Notes: generated by a model from the letters alone, not told the origin. Positions 9,867-19,008 are shown, counted from the stretch's first letter. The stretch is DNA of 64,000 nucleotides from Streptomyces jumonjinensis (GCF_009600885.1 NZ_VCLA01000023.1:24139-88138), one strand, 5' to 3'. Program-made: numbers and translations.

Positions 9867-12800
9867 AGCGGCTCAGGTCCGGTGACCGGCTCCGGGGCGG
9901 CGACTGCCCCCGGTCCGGCGTTGGTGACTGCCTCCGGTCCGGTGACTGCCTCCGGTTCGGAGACCGGCTCCGATCCCGCGTCGCCGACCGCCCCCGTACG
10001 CACGTCTCCCATCGCGTGCCGCGACCGCACCGGATCCTCGCTGCGCCGCCGCCTGGCGCCGTCCCACTCCCAGCGGGTGACGAGCACCGCCGACACCTCG
10101 TCGATCCGCGACAGCTGGGCGATGGCGATGCCGGGCACCTGCGGATAGCACGCCCACTCGCGCTCGCTGGTCATCACCACGTCCAGATCGAAGGCGTGCA
10201 GCAGCCCCAGGCACTTGGCCCGCGAGTCGTCGTCGACGCCCGCGAACGCCTCGTCGAGCGTGACCAGGCGCGGCGCGTACGGGCTGGCCGCGCTCGCGTA
10301 GTGCGAGGAAGCCGCGGCGAACAGCGGTACGGACACGGCGAGGACCCGCTCGCCGCCCGAGGCCGGGCCCGTGGCCGGCACCCAGCGGCCGTGCTGGTGC
10401 CGATCGACCCCGAACTCGTGCCAGGAGCGGTAGTCGAGGGCGACGGTGAGGTGTTCGAGCCAGCTGCCGGAGGTGTCGTCGGTCTGCTGCCGGGCGATCT
10501 GCGCCTGGAGGAACTCGCCCACCGCCGTACGGTCCTCCGGGGTCCAGGCGTCGGCGGACTGACGCAGCCGCTCACGGGCCCGGGCCAGGCCGGCCGGAGC
10601 CTTGCGGGAAGCCCTCCAGACCAGCCGTAGCTTCATGCCCGTGGAGGTGGGGCGGTCCTCCAGTTCGGCGTTCATGTCCCGTACCTGCCGTTCGGCGGCC
10701 CCGATGAGCTCCTGGAGGGTGCCCGCGACCTCGGTGATCAGGTGGGTTTCGAGGATCTCCCGCTCATGGGAGGAGAGAATGCGCGTGAGTTCGCCGACCT
10801 CGGCGGTGAGCGCCTCGGCGAGTTCGGGCACGGCGCGCTCACGGCCCTGGTAGAGGATGTCCACGACCATGCCGTCCTCCACCATGCGGGCGGAGGCGGT
10901 GTGCCCGTGCCGGGACAGTGTGTCCTGAAGGGTCTTGAGCTCCTCGCTCAGCCGCCGCTGCACCCGTTCCCAGGCGCCGTCCGAGTCGTCGGCCGAGGCG
11001 AGACCGGACTCGATGGCGCGGGCGAGCGCGATGGCCGGGGTGGCCGCCCAGGGGCCGTCCGCCGCCGCCGGCACCGTGAGGTCCGGCAGGGCGACGGCGA
11101 TCAGCCCGGTGGCGGTGAACCGCTGGAGTCCCGCGATGGCTTCCGCGCGCGCCTCGGCCGCTTCCGCGAGGCCCTTCTCCAGCTGTTCGATCCGGCCTTC
11201 CGCCCTGCTCGACGCACGGTCGGCCTCCGCGTGGCGCTTGCGGGCGGCCCGCTGGTCTGCCTCGCAGGCGCGCAGGGCCCCGGCCGTCTCGGCGAGGAGC
11301 CGCTGGAGTTCGGCGACGGCCGCGCCGACGGTGGAGCGCAGCGTCCGGTGGCGCTCGTCCGCCGCGGCTGCCTCGCGTCCGGCCTCCTCGGCGCGCAGCG
11401 CGAGTTCGGCGGCCCGCTCCGCCGTCTGCCCGGCCTCGGCGCGTTCCTCCTCCGTCTGGCGGACCGCCTCACCCCGTTCGCGCAGGGCCGGCCAGAGGGC
11501 GGCCAGGGCCACGGCGAGGGAGCCGTGGGCCCGGCGTACCTCCGCGAGGCCGGCCCGGTCGGCGGGCAGACCCAGTTCGGCGGCGGTCCGGGTGAGCTCC
11601 GTGACGGCCCGCTCGTCCCGCTCGGCTGCCGTGGCGAGGTCCGCGGCGCGTTCCTCGCGCCGCAGCCGGGCCCGGCGTACCGACTCCGCGGCGGCGGTCA
11701 CCCGGGCATGCGCCCTGGTCAGGGGGGTCTCGTCGGGTACGCCCGCCAGCTCGGCGTCGAGCGTGCGACGGCGCGCGGCCACGAGCTCGGACTCCGCCGC
11801 GACCGTCTCCGACTCCTGCTGAAGCCGTTCCCGTTCGGCGCTCAGTAGGGCTGTACGGGCCCGTCGCGCCGTATCGCGCGCGCCCTCGCCGATGTACTCG
11901 GCGGCAGGCTTGGCCCAGCGGCCCGTGAGCGTACCGACGCGGAAACGTCCGTCGGTTCCCACCCAGGTTCCGGCTCCGCCGTCCTCTCCCGGGGCGACGG
12001 CGGGGACGGCGGCGACGGCAGGGACGGCGGGGGCGGCGGCGATGGCGGCGAGCAGCCGCGCCACCGTGTCCTCGCCCACCTCCGCGGCCCGCGCGTCGCC
12101 GCCGTCCACGGCCGGGCGCAGCAGCCCGTTGAGCGAGTCCCCGGCCACCGGCCCGGTCGCCGGGGAGAGCAGTACGTCGTGCCCGTTCGCGGCGAGGGCC
12201 CAGCCGTCGGGCAGCACCCAGGCGTCCAGCAGCCCCGACGCCTCCAGTGCCGCCTCCAGTCCGGCGCGCTCCGGCTCCGGGAGGCCGTCGCGGAAGTCCA
12301 CCAGCCGCCACAGCGGCGTGCCGGGCAGCCGCTCGCGCAGCCCGGGTGTGCGGGTGTGCGGGGCCCGGGGGCCGCGCCGCCCGCCCGCCTCCAGCGCGGT
12401 CAGCTCCCGGCGGATCTCGTCGGTGCGCGCCGCCAGCTCCGCGCTCCGGCGTGCGGCGCCGGCCGCCAGGTCGGCCAGGTGCAGCGAGGCGGCGCTGTGG
12501 GCTCGTGCCGCGTGTGCGCGGGCCGGGTAGGGCCCGTCCAGATGCCGCGTCCACTCCTGGAGTTCTTCGAGCAGGCCGACCGGGTCGGGGCAGGCCAGCT
12601 CGGCCCAGGAGCGGGCGTGTTCCCGTACACCGTCCAGCAGGGACCGGCCGGCGCGGGCCGTGGTCTCCTCCGCCTGACCGAGCGCCGTCGCGGCCTGGTC
12701 GAGATCGGCGTCCGCCTCGTCGAGGCGGACGGAGGCCCGCCGACGGTCCTCGGCCGCGCGCTCGGCCGTCTCGGCGAGGCCCTCCGCGTGGGTGAGCGCG

Positions 12801-14155
12801 CGATGACCGCGGTCGGTCGACTCCTGCGCCGCGCGGCGCAGTTCGGGCTCGGGCAGCAGGTCGGACAGCAGGTCGGGCAGCCGGTCGTCGCCGGGGAGGT
12901 GGACCCGGGCGGCGGAGGCGGCCTCCCGCGCCTGGCGCAGGGTGTCCTCGGCACGGCGCCCGGCGGCGTCCAGCCGGTTCCCGGCGGCGCCGAGCCGCCC
13001 GAGCGCCCGGCTGTGCAGACGGGCGGCCTGATCCCGGTCGTCGCGGGCCCGGTCCAGGCCGTGGGCGGTCCGCTCCACCGCCTTGGCCGACTGCTCCAGC
13101 TCCCGGGCGCTGCGCATGTCGGGGCCCTCGCGCAGGGCCGCGTCCTGGGCCCCCAAGCGCGCGCCGGTCTCTTCCAGGGCGGCGATGCGCTCCTCGGCGG
13201 CGGCCCGTTCCTCCTGGGCGCGGGTCCGCTGGGTCTGCGCCTCGGCGAGGTCCCGCTGGAGGTGCTCGTACCGGGAGTGCTCACCGCGCGGCAGCCGGGC
13301 CCGCCGGCGGGTGGCGATCCTGGCATAGCGCCGGTAGTGGTCCAGGAAGGCGGAGGCGGCCCGCTCGGCGGCGGAGGCCGCCGCCAGCTCCTCCTTCTCC
13401 TCGTCCAGGGAGCGGAATGCCTCGGCCACATCGGCGATGACGGCCTGGTCCATGGGCGGCAGGGCCTCGGTGAGGGCGCGGGACAGGGACGCCTCGTTGG
13501 GGCGCTTGGACAGCTGCGGCTGACGCAGCTGGATGAGCAGGTCGACGAGGGCGCCGTAGCGCTGCTCGCCGAGGCCGAAGAGCGCCTCGTCGACGGCCCT
13601 GCGATACGACTTGGCCTGGTCGTACACCATTCCCCGGCCGTCGAGGGCCTCCGCGAGCCGGTCCCGGGTCAGGGCCGTGCCGGTGGCGTCGAGGAGGCTG
13701 AGGGACGCCTCGGCGGGTCCCTCCGGGCGGTGGTCGACGCGCTGGCGGGTGAGCGCGTACCAGTGGCGGGCGATGCCGCGCCCCCTGACGGCCTTGAGTC
13801 CGCAGATCAGCGTACGGAAATGGGGCTCGCCGCTGGTCTCGTCGAGTCTGCCGAACTCGATCCAGGTGTAGCCGAGCCGCTCGGAGTGCGGATGCTCGTC
13901 GCCGAGCAGCAGGTTCCACTCCATCCTCTTGCCCGGGTCGCCGTCCGGTTCGACGCGGCGTGAGCTGAGGTCCCCGTCGAGCAGGAACGGCAGGGTCAGG
14001 GCGAGCACCTTGGACTTGCCGGTGCCGTTGTTGCCGCGCAGGAGCAGCCGGCCGTCCCGGAAGTGGAACTCCTCCACGTCGTAGTGGAAGAGGTCCACGA
14101 GTCCGATCCGCAGAGGCTGCCAGCGGGATCGCGGTGGGGCGGGGAGCGGGGTCAC
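9857..14155 (-). CDS. jetC: JetC (first locus), SMC/SbcC-like ATPase of Wadjet type II
   Basis: A 1432-aa protein of the TIGR02680 type, starting at a GTG that overlaps the jetB stop (GTGA). The N-terminal ATPase half has LRGNNGTGKSK (Walker A, about residues 38-48). Long Arg/Glu/Ala-rich heptad stretches form the coiled-coil arms. The C-terminal half has the ABC signature SGGER (about 1264) and Walker B VTLDEAFAGVD (about 1300). JetC is the SMC motor that loop-extrudes plasmid DNA for JetD. The last 50 or so residues are an unusual low-complexity Val/Thr/Glu/Pro tail with repeated EPV/EAVTGPE units, absent from the second JetC of this window. Catalytic motifs look intact. Confidence 0.95.
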   Translation of the reverse strand: MTPLPAPPRSRWQPLRIGLVDLFHYDVEEFHFRDGRLLLRGNNGTGKSKVLALTLPFLLDGDLSSRRVEPDGDPGKRMEWNLLLGDEHPHSERLGYTWIEFGRLDETSGEPHFRTLICGLKAVRGRGIARHWYALTRQRVDHRPEGPAEASLSLLDATGTALTRDRLAEALDGRGMVYDQAKSYRRAVDEALFGLGEQRYGALVDLLIQLRQPQLSKRPNEASLSRALTEALPPMDQAVIADVAEAFRSLDEEKEELAAASAAERAASAFLDHYRRYARIATRRRARLPRGEHSRYEHLQRDLAEAQTQRTRAQEERAAAEERIAALEETGARLGAQDAALREGPDMRSARELEQSAKAVERTAHGLDRARDDRDQAARLHSRALGRLGAAGNRLDAAGRRAEDTLRQAREAASAARVHLPGDDRLPDLLSDLLPEPELRRAAQESTDRGHRALTHAEGLAETAERAAEDRRRASVRLDEADADLDQAATALGQAEETTARAGRSLLDGVREHARSWAELACPDPVGLLEELQEWTRHLDGPYPARAHAARAHSAASLHLADLAAGAARRSAELAARTDEIRRELTALEAGGRRGPRAPHTRTPGLRERLPGTPLWRLVDFRDGLPEPERAGLEAALEASGLLDAWVLPDGWALAANGHDVLLSPATGPVAGDSLNGLLRPAVDGGDARAAEVGEDTVARLLAAIAAAPAVPAVAAVPAVAPGEDGGAGTWVGTDGRFRVGTLTGRWAKPAAEYIGEGARDTARRARTALLSAERERLQQESETVAAESELVAARRRTLDAELAGVPDETPLTRAHARVTAAAESVRRARLRREERAADLATAAERDERAVTELTRTAAELGLPADRAGLAEVRRAHGSLAVALAALWPALRERGEAVRQTEEERAEAGQTAERAAELALRAEEAGREAAAADERHRTLRSTVGAAVAELQRLLAETAGALRACEADQRAARKRHAEADRASSRAEGRIEQLEKGLAEAAEARAEAIAGLQRFTATGLIAVALPDLTVPAAADGPWAATPAIALARAIESGLASADDSDGAWERVQRRLSEELKTLQDTLSRHGHTASARMVEDGMVVDILYQGRERAVPELAEALTAEVGELTRILSSHEREILETHLITEVAGTLQELIGAAERQVRDMNAELEDRPTSTGMKLRLVWRASRKAPAGLARARERLRQSADAWTPEDRTAVGEFLQAQIARQQTDDTSGSWLEHLTVALDYRSWHEFGVDRHQHGRWVPATGPASGGERVLAVSVPLFAAASSHYASAASPYAPRLVTLDEAFAGVDDDSRAKCLGLLHAFDLDVVMTSEREWACYPQVPGIAIAQLSRIDEVSAVLVTRWEWDGARRRRSEDPVRSRHAMGDVRTGAVGDAGSEPVSEPEAVTGPEAVTNAGPGAVAAPEPVTGPEPLWT

Positions 14156-15492
14156 GGCTTGCCGGCCTTTCGCTGGGCGGGCGTACGGTCGGCTTGTTGC
14201 GCGGGTGTACGGTCGGCGGCTTGCTGGGCGGACGTACGGTCGGCTCGCTGTGCGGGCGTACGGGCGGCGGCTCGTCGCGCGGGCGTATCGGCGGCGCCGG
14301 ATTCGCGTACGACGGTCTCGCCGACCGCGTACCGGGCGAGGGCCGGGCGCGGTGCCACGCCGTGGGCTGTACGGGAGACGAGCCCGAGGGCGGCGAGCCG
14401 GGCCACGGCCTGTTCGACGAGTTCGGCTTCCATGCCCGGCTGTCGTGCGGACTTGGCCCAGAACCCGCCGTGCTCGGCGGTGAGTTCACGGACTCTCTGA
14501 GCCAGCCGGTCCGCCGGGACCGGGCCGTCCGCCGCGGCCAGGTGCTCGGCGAGCAGCAGGGTGACATGGCCGTGGGTGCCCTGCTCGGGCATCCGGAGGT
14601 CGGTGAGATCGTCTTCGGGGTCGACCATCGCGATGCCTTCGGCCCGCACCTCGGGAACCAGTCCGGTCAGCTCGGTGATGCGGGAGGTGAGGAAGCCGCG
14701 CTGCCGGGTGAGATAGCCGAGCTCGGCGTCGCTCAGCTCGTCGTAGTAGAGCACCGGGTCGTCCAGGAGCCTGCGCGTCAGTGAGCGCCGCATCGCGCGG
14801 AAGCGCAGTTCGTCGCTGTCCAGGGCGGTCTCGGCGACGAGTTCGGTCAGGCGGTCCGCGAGAGTCCCGGCGTGCACCGTGGAAGGACCGCGGCGGGCGG
14901 CGAGCAGCCCGGCCAGCACCCGCCGTTCAACGTCGTACAGCACATCCCCGGCTCCGCTGACGTACGCCTCCTCGTCGCCGGTGACGCGCCGCAGCACTCC
15001 GAGACCGAGCAGGAGCCGGACGACCGCCGCGAGATCGAGGCGCTCGTCGCGGCGGTCCAGGGTGAACTGGATTCCCGACCGCGCGAGCCGGGGATCGGCG
15101 GCGTCGAGGACGACCTGGTCGGCGAGGCGGCCGAGGGTGATCTGGGCCTCACCGCGTTCGAGGGCGGCGAGGGCGAGGCAGAGCAGGACATAGCGGCGGC
15201 GGGTGAAGGGGGCGGCGCCCCGGGTGGCCTCGCGGGCGGGGTGGGTGGAGTCGGTGAGTACACCCGGGATCTTGCGCAGACGGGCGGCCCCGGCGTCCGT
15301 CTGGAGGGACCAGCCGGTGTTTCGGTCGAACCATTCGCGCAGTTCGGAGGCGTGCCGGCGGACGAGCCGGAACTCGTCGGCGTACCGCCCGCCGGCGAGC
15401 AGAAGAGGCTGTTTGAGCAGGGCGCGGGCCGCCTTGCGGAGGTCGGCGGCGTGCTGGCCGTCGAGGACCTCGGCGGCCGGGGTGCTGTTCAT
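14152..15492 (-). CDS. jetB: JetB (first locus), Wadjet type II kite-like subunit, DUF2398
   Basis: A 446-aa protein of the TIGR02678/DUF2398 type. Recognisable parts are the N-terminal DLRKAARALLKQPLL, the ADEFRLVRRH segment and a middle winged-helix-like region (RRYVLLCLALAALERG). JetB is thought to act as the kite-like partner of the JetC motor, bridging JetA and JetC. Its ATG overlaps the jetA stop (ATGA at 15489-15492) and its own stop overlaps the jetC GTG. The final 40 residues are a degenerate tandem repeat of an ADRTPAQ-like unit, giving a basic, disordered tail not present in the second JetB. The family call is firm; the role of the tail is unknown. Confidence 0.92.
   Translation of the reverse strand: MNSTPAAEVLDGQHAADLRKAARALLKQPLLLAGGRYADEFRLVRRHASELREWFDRNTGWSLQTDAGAARLRKIPGVLTDSTHPAREATRGAAPFTRRRYVLLCLALAALERGEAQITLGRLADQVVLDAADPRLARSGIQFTLDRRDERLDLAAVVRLLLGLGVLRRVTGDEEAYVSGAGDVLYDVERRVLAGLLAARRGPSTVHAGTLADRLTELVAETALDSDELRFRAMRRSLTRRLLDDPVLYYDELSDAELGYLTRQRGFLTSRITELTGLVPEVRAEGIAMVDPEDDLTDLRMPEQGTHGHVTLLLAEHLAAADGPVPADRLAQRVRELTAEHGGFWAKSARQPGMEAELVEQAVARLAALGLVSRTAHGVAPRPALARYAVGETVVRESGAADTPARRAAARTPAQRADRTSAQQAADRTPAQQADRTPAQRKAGKP
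14155..14280 (-). repeat. Degenerate tandem repeat encoding the JetB (first locus) C-terminal tail
   Basis: About five imperfect copies of a 24-27-base unit encode ARTPAQ, ADRTSAQQ, AADRTPAQQ and ADRTPAQ in tandem. The unit is visible on the plus strand as repeated gtacggtcgg separated by variants of cttgctgggcg. It looks like in-frame repeat expansion at the 3' end of jetB. Confidence 0.75.
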
Positions 15493-17054
15493 CGGTCGCC
15501 GTCTCCGTCCGTCAGGTCCACAATCTCGATGAGGTGGTCGGGGCCGCGGAAGACGCCTCCCACCGTCCGGATCTCCGCGGTCGCGCCGTCGTCGAGAGCG
15601 CTGAGCCTGATCTCCATGGAGCCGTCGTTGCTGGTGGCCACGGTGTGCCGCATGCCGGGCCGCCAGGTGGCCAGCGCGTCGCCGAGCAGCTGGAGGAAGA
15701 GGCCGAAGGACGCGGGGTCGAGCTCACCGAGCCCGGAGAGCCGGGTGACGCCGCCGGTGACGAGCCGGGCACGGGCCGCCGTGGTCTCGGCGGCCTGCTT
15801 GGCGGCTATCGCGGCGAGCCTGCGGCGCGAGCTCTCCCGGTTCTCGACCCTGCGGGGCTTTCCGCGCCGCTCATAGCTGCCGGTGCGGCGCAGCTGGGGA
15901 CTGATCCGCAGCGGCTCGGCCTCGGCCCACGGGGTGGCGGCGGGCACCGGAAGCGCGGCGCGGGCGGCCAGGGTGTCGGCATCGACGGTGAGGTGCCGCG
16001 CGGGGTACAGCCCGAAGGCCGTGCGCCACAGCCGGTGCCGGGCGTCGTCGTCGGGGGCCTCGGCGAACCAGCGGGCGAGCGTACGGAAGTCGGCGGACCG
16101 GTCCGAGCGCCCGGCCCTGCGCTCGTTGAGCGACCGGACGACGGCGAGGAGCTGGGGGATCGCGCCGAGGGCCCGTCCGCGCAGCAGCCGGGCCTGCGAC
16201 GCGCGCCCGTCCCGGCTGATGAACCAGGCGGCGAGGCCGGTCCAGCGCCCGGCCCAGCGGTCGTACGCCTCCCGCTCGGCGTGCTCGGCCTCCTCCGGTG
16301 CGGCGTCCGCCGCCTCACGACCGGCGGCGGCCCACAGCAGCGGCTCGATGCTCCCGGCCTCCTCCAGCTCCAGGATCAGCCGGGCGATCCGTCCGCCGAG
16401 GGTGATCAGATCCTGGATGAACCGCTCCAGGTACTGGATGAGCCGGTCCTTGTAGGCGAGGAAGACCTCCTCTTCGACGTTGTGCAGATCGATCGTCCGC
16501 TGAAGGGATCCCATGAAGGCGCGGGCGTTGTCGGCGAGCGCGGCGAACCTGTTGGCCAGCGTGTCAAGCGCCAGATGCGTCTTGGCCTGATCCGGCTGCT
16601 CCTCGGCAGCCAGCACCAGAAGGGCCCGCAGTTGGGTGACGATGTCGTGCAGGGCGACGGCCTGGAGGGCGCCGCGCCACCCGAGCGCCTCGTCGTAGAC
16701 GCCCAGGGCCTCCTCAGCGGCTTCTCCGGCCTGTGTGAGCTGGTAGATGAACCGCTTCCGGTAGAAGTCCTCGACGGCGGTGACCCGCGCGGTGTCGGGG
16801 TCGGCGCGGAGATTCCCCCAGCCCACGAGGGCGTCCAGCGCCTTCACCACGGCGTCGGGCTCAGGGGATCCGGCCTCGGCCGGCAGCGCGGCGCGCACGT
16901 CCTCGGGGCGCAGATGGACCGCGAACCGCTCCTTGGCGACGACGAACACCCGCATCACCTGACGGTAGAGAACGGTGTTCTGCACGGTGAGGTGGGCGAA
17001 GGGGCCGTACCCGCCCGGTCCGGGTTCCGGGGCGGTGGTGGTGACGCTCATCAT
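15489..17054 (-). CDS. jetA: JetA (first locus), Wadjet type II kleisin-like subunit, DUF2397
   Basis: A 521-aa protein of the TIGR02677/DUF2397 type and first gene of the jetABCD operon. The N-terminal region (FAHLTVQNTVLYRQVMRVF, then WGNLRADPDTARV and YQLTQAGE) and a helical middle (IDLHNVEEEVFLAYKD) are typical of the family. JetA is the kleisin-like protein that links the JetC heads. Two adjacent ATGs at 17054 and 17051 can serve as the start. The promoter should lie in 17055-17168, because a strong terminator hairpin at 17169-17212 insulates the operon from the upstream regulator genes. Codon use does not differ visibly from the neighbours. Confidence 0.92.
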   Translation of the reverse strand: MMSVTTTAPEPGPGGYGPFAHLTVQNTVLYRQVMRVFVVAKERFAVHLRPEDVRAALPAEAGSPEPDAVVKALDALVGWGNLRADPDTARVTAVEDFYRKRFIYQLTQAGEAAEEALGVYDEALGWRGALQAVALHDIVTQLRALLVLAAEEQPDQAKTHLALDTLANRFAALADNARAFMGSLQRTIDLHNVEEEVFLAYKDRLIQYLERFIQDLITLGGRIARLILELEEAGSIEPLLWAAAGREAADAAPEEAEHAEREAYDRWAGRWTGLAAWFISRDGRASQARLLRGRALGAIPQLLAVVRSLNERRAGRSDRSADFRTLARWFAEAPDDDARHRLWRTAFGLYPARHLTVDADTLAARAALPVPAATPWAEAEPLRISPQLRRTGSYERRGKPRRVENRESSRRRLAAIAAKQAAETTAARARLVTGGVTRLSGLGELDPASFGLFLQLLGDALATWRPGMRHTVATSNDGSMEIRLSALDDGATAEIRTVGGVFRGPDHLIEIVDLTDGDGDR

Positions 17055-17168
17055 CGGCCATTGTCCTGTAACCGGGCGGGCTCATGGACAGGGGCGAGAT
17101 CACTTGGCTGATTCATGACGGTATGCGCTGGCGCATGTCCGCGCGCACCGAGGCGACCGGACGTAGAA

Positions 17169-17212
17169 AAGGTCTGCCTCCGACCCGAATGGTCGCATCG
17201 GAGGCAGACCTT
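17169..17212 (-). terminator. Intrinsic terminator after the DUF397 gene
   Basis: A perfect 15-bp inverted repeat (arms 17169-17183 and 17198-17212) encloses a 14-base loop. On the minus strand the stem ends in a short T run (TTTTC), so it reads as a Rho-independent terminator for the XRE-DUF397 transcript. It lies 17 bases after the DUF397 stop and upstream of jetA. Confidence 0.88.
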
Positions 17213-17228
17213 GTTGCCTTGAAGACCC

Positions 17229-17492
17229 CTATTGGCGTGCGAGGCCGACGAATGAGGTCCAAGCGGCAGGGCTGACGGTGAGACCCTGGCGGGCGGTGTC
17301 CTTCGAGTCACGCACGTGGATGGCGTGGGGGCAGATGCTCATCTCGACGCACTGTCCCCCTTCCCCACTGCTGTGGCTCGACTTGCGCCACGCCATGGCG
17401 ACCTCGACGCAATCCCCACCCTCGCCACTGCTGTAGCTGCTCTTGAACCAGACCAGACCTGGCATGGCCGGATCGCGCTCGTTATTGATCAT
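17229..17492 (-). CDS. DUF397 small protein with a doubled motif
   Basis: A protein of about 87 aa. DUF397 proteins are small Streptomyces proteins normally encoded next to XRE/DUF5753 regulators, where they behave as partners in antitoxin-like or developmental regulatory pairs. Here the DUF397 N-terminal motif occurs twice: WFKSSYSSGEGGDCVEVA, then WRKSSHSSGEGGQCVEMS, and only the second copy continues into the rest of the domain (VRDSKD and SPAAWTSFV). The gene is therefore a partial tandem duplication. The ATG at 17492 shares one base with the end of the upstream regulator; GTG 17495 or the internal ATG before PGLVWF are alternatives. A strong terminator follows. Confidence 0.85.
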   Translation of the reverse strand: MINNERDPAMPGLVWFKSSYSSGEGGDCVEVAMAWRKSSHSSGEGGQCVEMSICPHAIHVRDSKDTARQGLTVSPAAWTSFVGLARQ

Positions 17493-18343
17493 CACTCTCC
17501 AAGCAACTTCTCGATGAGGGCCAGCGATTCACGCGGGGTGAGGGCTTGGGCCCTCAGTAGACCGTACTGCTCTTCCAGCTCGCGTACAGACTTCCGCTCC
17601 GAGTACAGACGACTGTCCTTGTACGCCTCCACGTACGCAATCCTCCGCCCCTCAACCGTCTCGATCAAGGTGAATGGACCAGCCAGCCCGGCGTGCTCAT
17701 CACGCTTGTTGGGCATCACCTGAATCTCCACGTTGCGCCTCTGGCCGTACAACAGAAGCTGTTCCAGCTGGCCGCGCATCACGCGCTCACCACCCAGCGG
17801 CCTTGTAAGCACCGATTCCTCGATCACGAAGCTGATGGTCGGCAAGGGTTGACGGGCAAAGATCTGCTGCCTTGCTAGACGGGCCTGAACCCGCTCCTCA
17901 ATCGTGCGCTCGCTCAACAAGGGGCGTCTCATGGTGAACACGGCCCTGGCGTACTCCTCAGTCTGCATCAGCCCTTTCACCACGTGCGTGTCATAGGCGT
18001 GCAGCTCGACCGCCTCCGTCTCCAGCCTTGCCGCATCGCGGAAGAACGACGGATACTGCGCCCGCGCGACTTCCTCCTTCATCTCCTTCAGGACCCCGCC
18101 CGCGTCCAGCAGTTCATCGGCCTGGTCGATGAATTGCGGCGGCGGAATGCGGCGTCCCTGCTCGTACGCGGCGATCGTGGACGCCGAGTAACCCAGCCGC
18201 GCGCCGAACTCGGTGCGTTCCATGCCGGCCCGTAGCCGGAAGCGTTTGAGCTGGCGGCCGAAGACCCGCAGCATGCCCGATCCCGGCTCGGGCTTCGGCT
18301 CGGCTCCCGGTTCGTCGTCTGCCGATTGTGTCGATTCGTTCAT
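17492..18343 (-). CDS. XRE-family regulator with DUF5753 domain (Scr1/WhiJ-like)
   Basis: A 283-aa regulator. An N-terminal helix-turn-helix (LRAGMERTEFGARLGYSASTIAAYEQGRRIP, about residues 40-70 in part) is followed by a DUF5753 domain (ARLETEAVELHAYDTHVVKGLMQTEEYA, RQPLPTISFVIEES). Such proteins pair with DUF397 proteins and RsbW-like ATPases in WhiJ/AbaA-type sets that influence development or antibiotic production in Streptomyces. The start is fixed at ATG 18343 by an excellent Shine-Dalgarno at 18359-18352, in preference to the earlier in-frame start at 18391. It overlaps the DUF397 gene and diverges from the ATPase gene at 18493; the control region lies between them. Confidence 0.9.
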   Translation of the reverse strand: MNESTQSADDEPGAEPKPEPGSGMLRVFGRQLKRFRLRAGMERTEFGARLGYSASTIAAYEQGRRIPPPQFIDQADELLDAGGVLKEMKEEVARAQYPSFFRDAARLETEAVELHAYDTHVVKGLMQTEEYARAVFTMRRPLLSERTIEERVQARLARQQIFARQPLPTISFVIEESVLTRPLGGERVMRGQLEQLLLYGQRRNVEIQVMPNKRDEHAGLAGPFTLIETVEGRRIAYVEAYKDSRLYSERKSVRELEEQYGLLRAQALTPRESLALIEKLLGE

Positions 18344-18351
18344 GCCCGGCA

Positions 18352-18359
18352 TCACCTCC
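18352..18359 (-). promoter_or_regulatory. Strong ribosome binding site deciding the XRE start
   Basis: On the minus strand GGAGGTGA is a near-perfect anti-16S complement, with 8 bases to ATG 18343. It rules out the longer reading from 18391. Confidence 0.85.
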
Positions 18360-18492
18360 ACCGGCCAACGCCGTTCCGCGTTCGCCGTCACGCCCTGCCC
18401 CGCTTACACGCGTACGCCGATCGCTTACCGCCACCGGCCGTATGCGCGCCGTTCCTTCCCCACGGTAGGTGCGCGGCGGAAGCGTTTACCGC

Positions 18493-19008
18493 ATGAACGG
18501 CCAAACTTCCCTCACACCGGTAGCCCTGGAGTTCTCGATGCGCTTCACCTCCTCGCCCCGAGGTGCGCGCCTCGCACGGCGGCTGGTCTCGCAGCGGCTC
18601 GACAGCTGGGGCCACCCCTACTCCTCCTCTGCCAACGAAGCGCTGACGCTGATCGCCGCCGAGCTGACCTCCAACGCCGTACGGCACGGCCATGTCCCCG
18701 GCCGGGACTTCCACCTCCGACTGACGTGGGAGGCCGGCACTCTGCGCATCGAGGTGAGCGACAGCCGCACCGATCGCGTACCGCTCTTCTCCGGCGAGGA
18801 GCCGCCGGGTGACGCCGAGTCGGGGCGCGGGCTCCTCCTGGTGGCCCGGCTGGCGGACCGCTGGGCGATCTCGCCGCGCGCTGGAGCCCCGGGGAAGACC
18901 GCGTGGGCCGAGCTGTCCGTACCCTGCATGGAGGGCTGTCGGCCGGGTGGGAGTTCACCCGGCCGGGCGGCGATGACCGTTACTCCCCGCGATCACCGGG
19001 TTCCGTGA
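18493..19008 (+). CDS. RsbW-like ATP-binding protein (HATPase_c, anti-sigma-factor type)
   Basis: A 171-aa GHKL-fold protein. It has the N box in AAELTSNAVRHG (about residues 55-66), a G1-like VSDSRTD and a G2 box GRGLLLVARLADRW. Proteins of this kind bind ATP and act as anti-sigma-factor-like or partner-switch kinases. In Streptomyces they frequently sit beside DUF5753/DUF397 pairs, exactly as here, divergently from the XRE gene. The start is set at ATG 18493; the upstream in-frame start at 18469 lacks a visible RBS. The 3' end overlaps the converging GlxA-type gene by 29 bases. Confidence 0.88.
   Translation: MNGQTSLTPVALEFSMRFTSSPRGARLARRLVSQRLDSWGHPYSSSANEALTLIAAELTSNAVRHGHVPGRDFHLRLTWEAGTLRIEVSDSRTDRVPLFSGEEPPGDAESGRGLLLVARLADRWAISPRAGAPGKTAWAELSVPCMEGCRPGGSSPGRAAMTVTPRDHRVP

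Noticed and set aside
8853..13963. Several long plus-strand frames opposite jetD and jetC (for example 12179-13963)
   Set aside because: Antisense shadows of genes with clear ATPase and toprim motifs; compositions are Gly/Arg/Pro-rich and meaningless.
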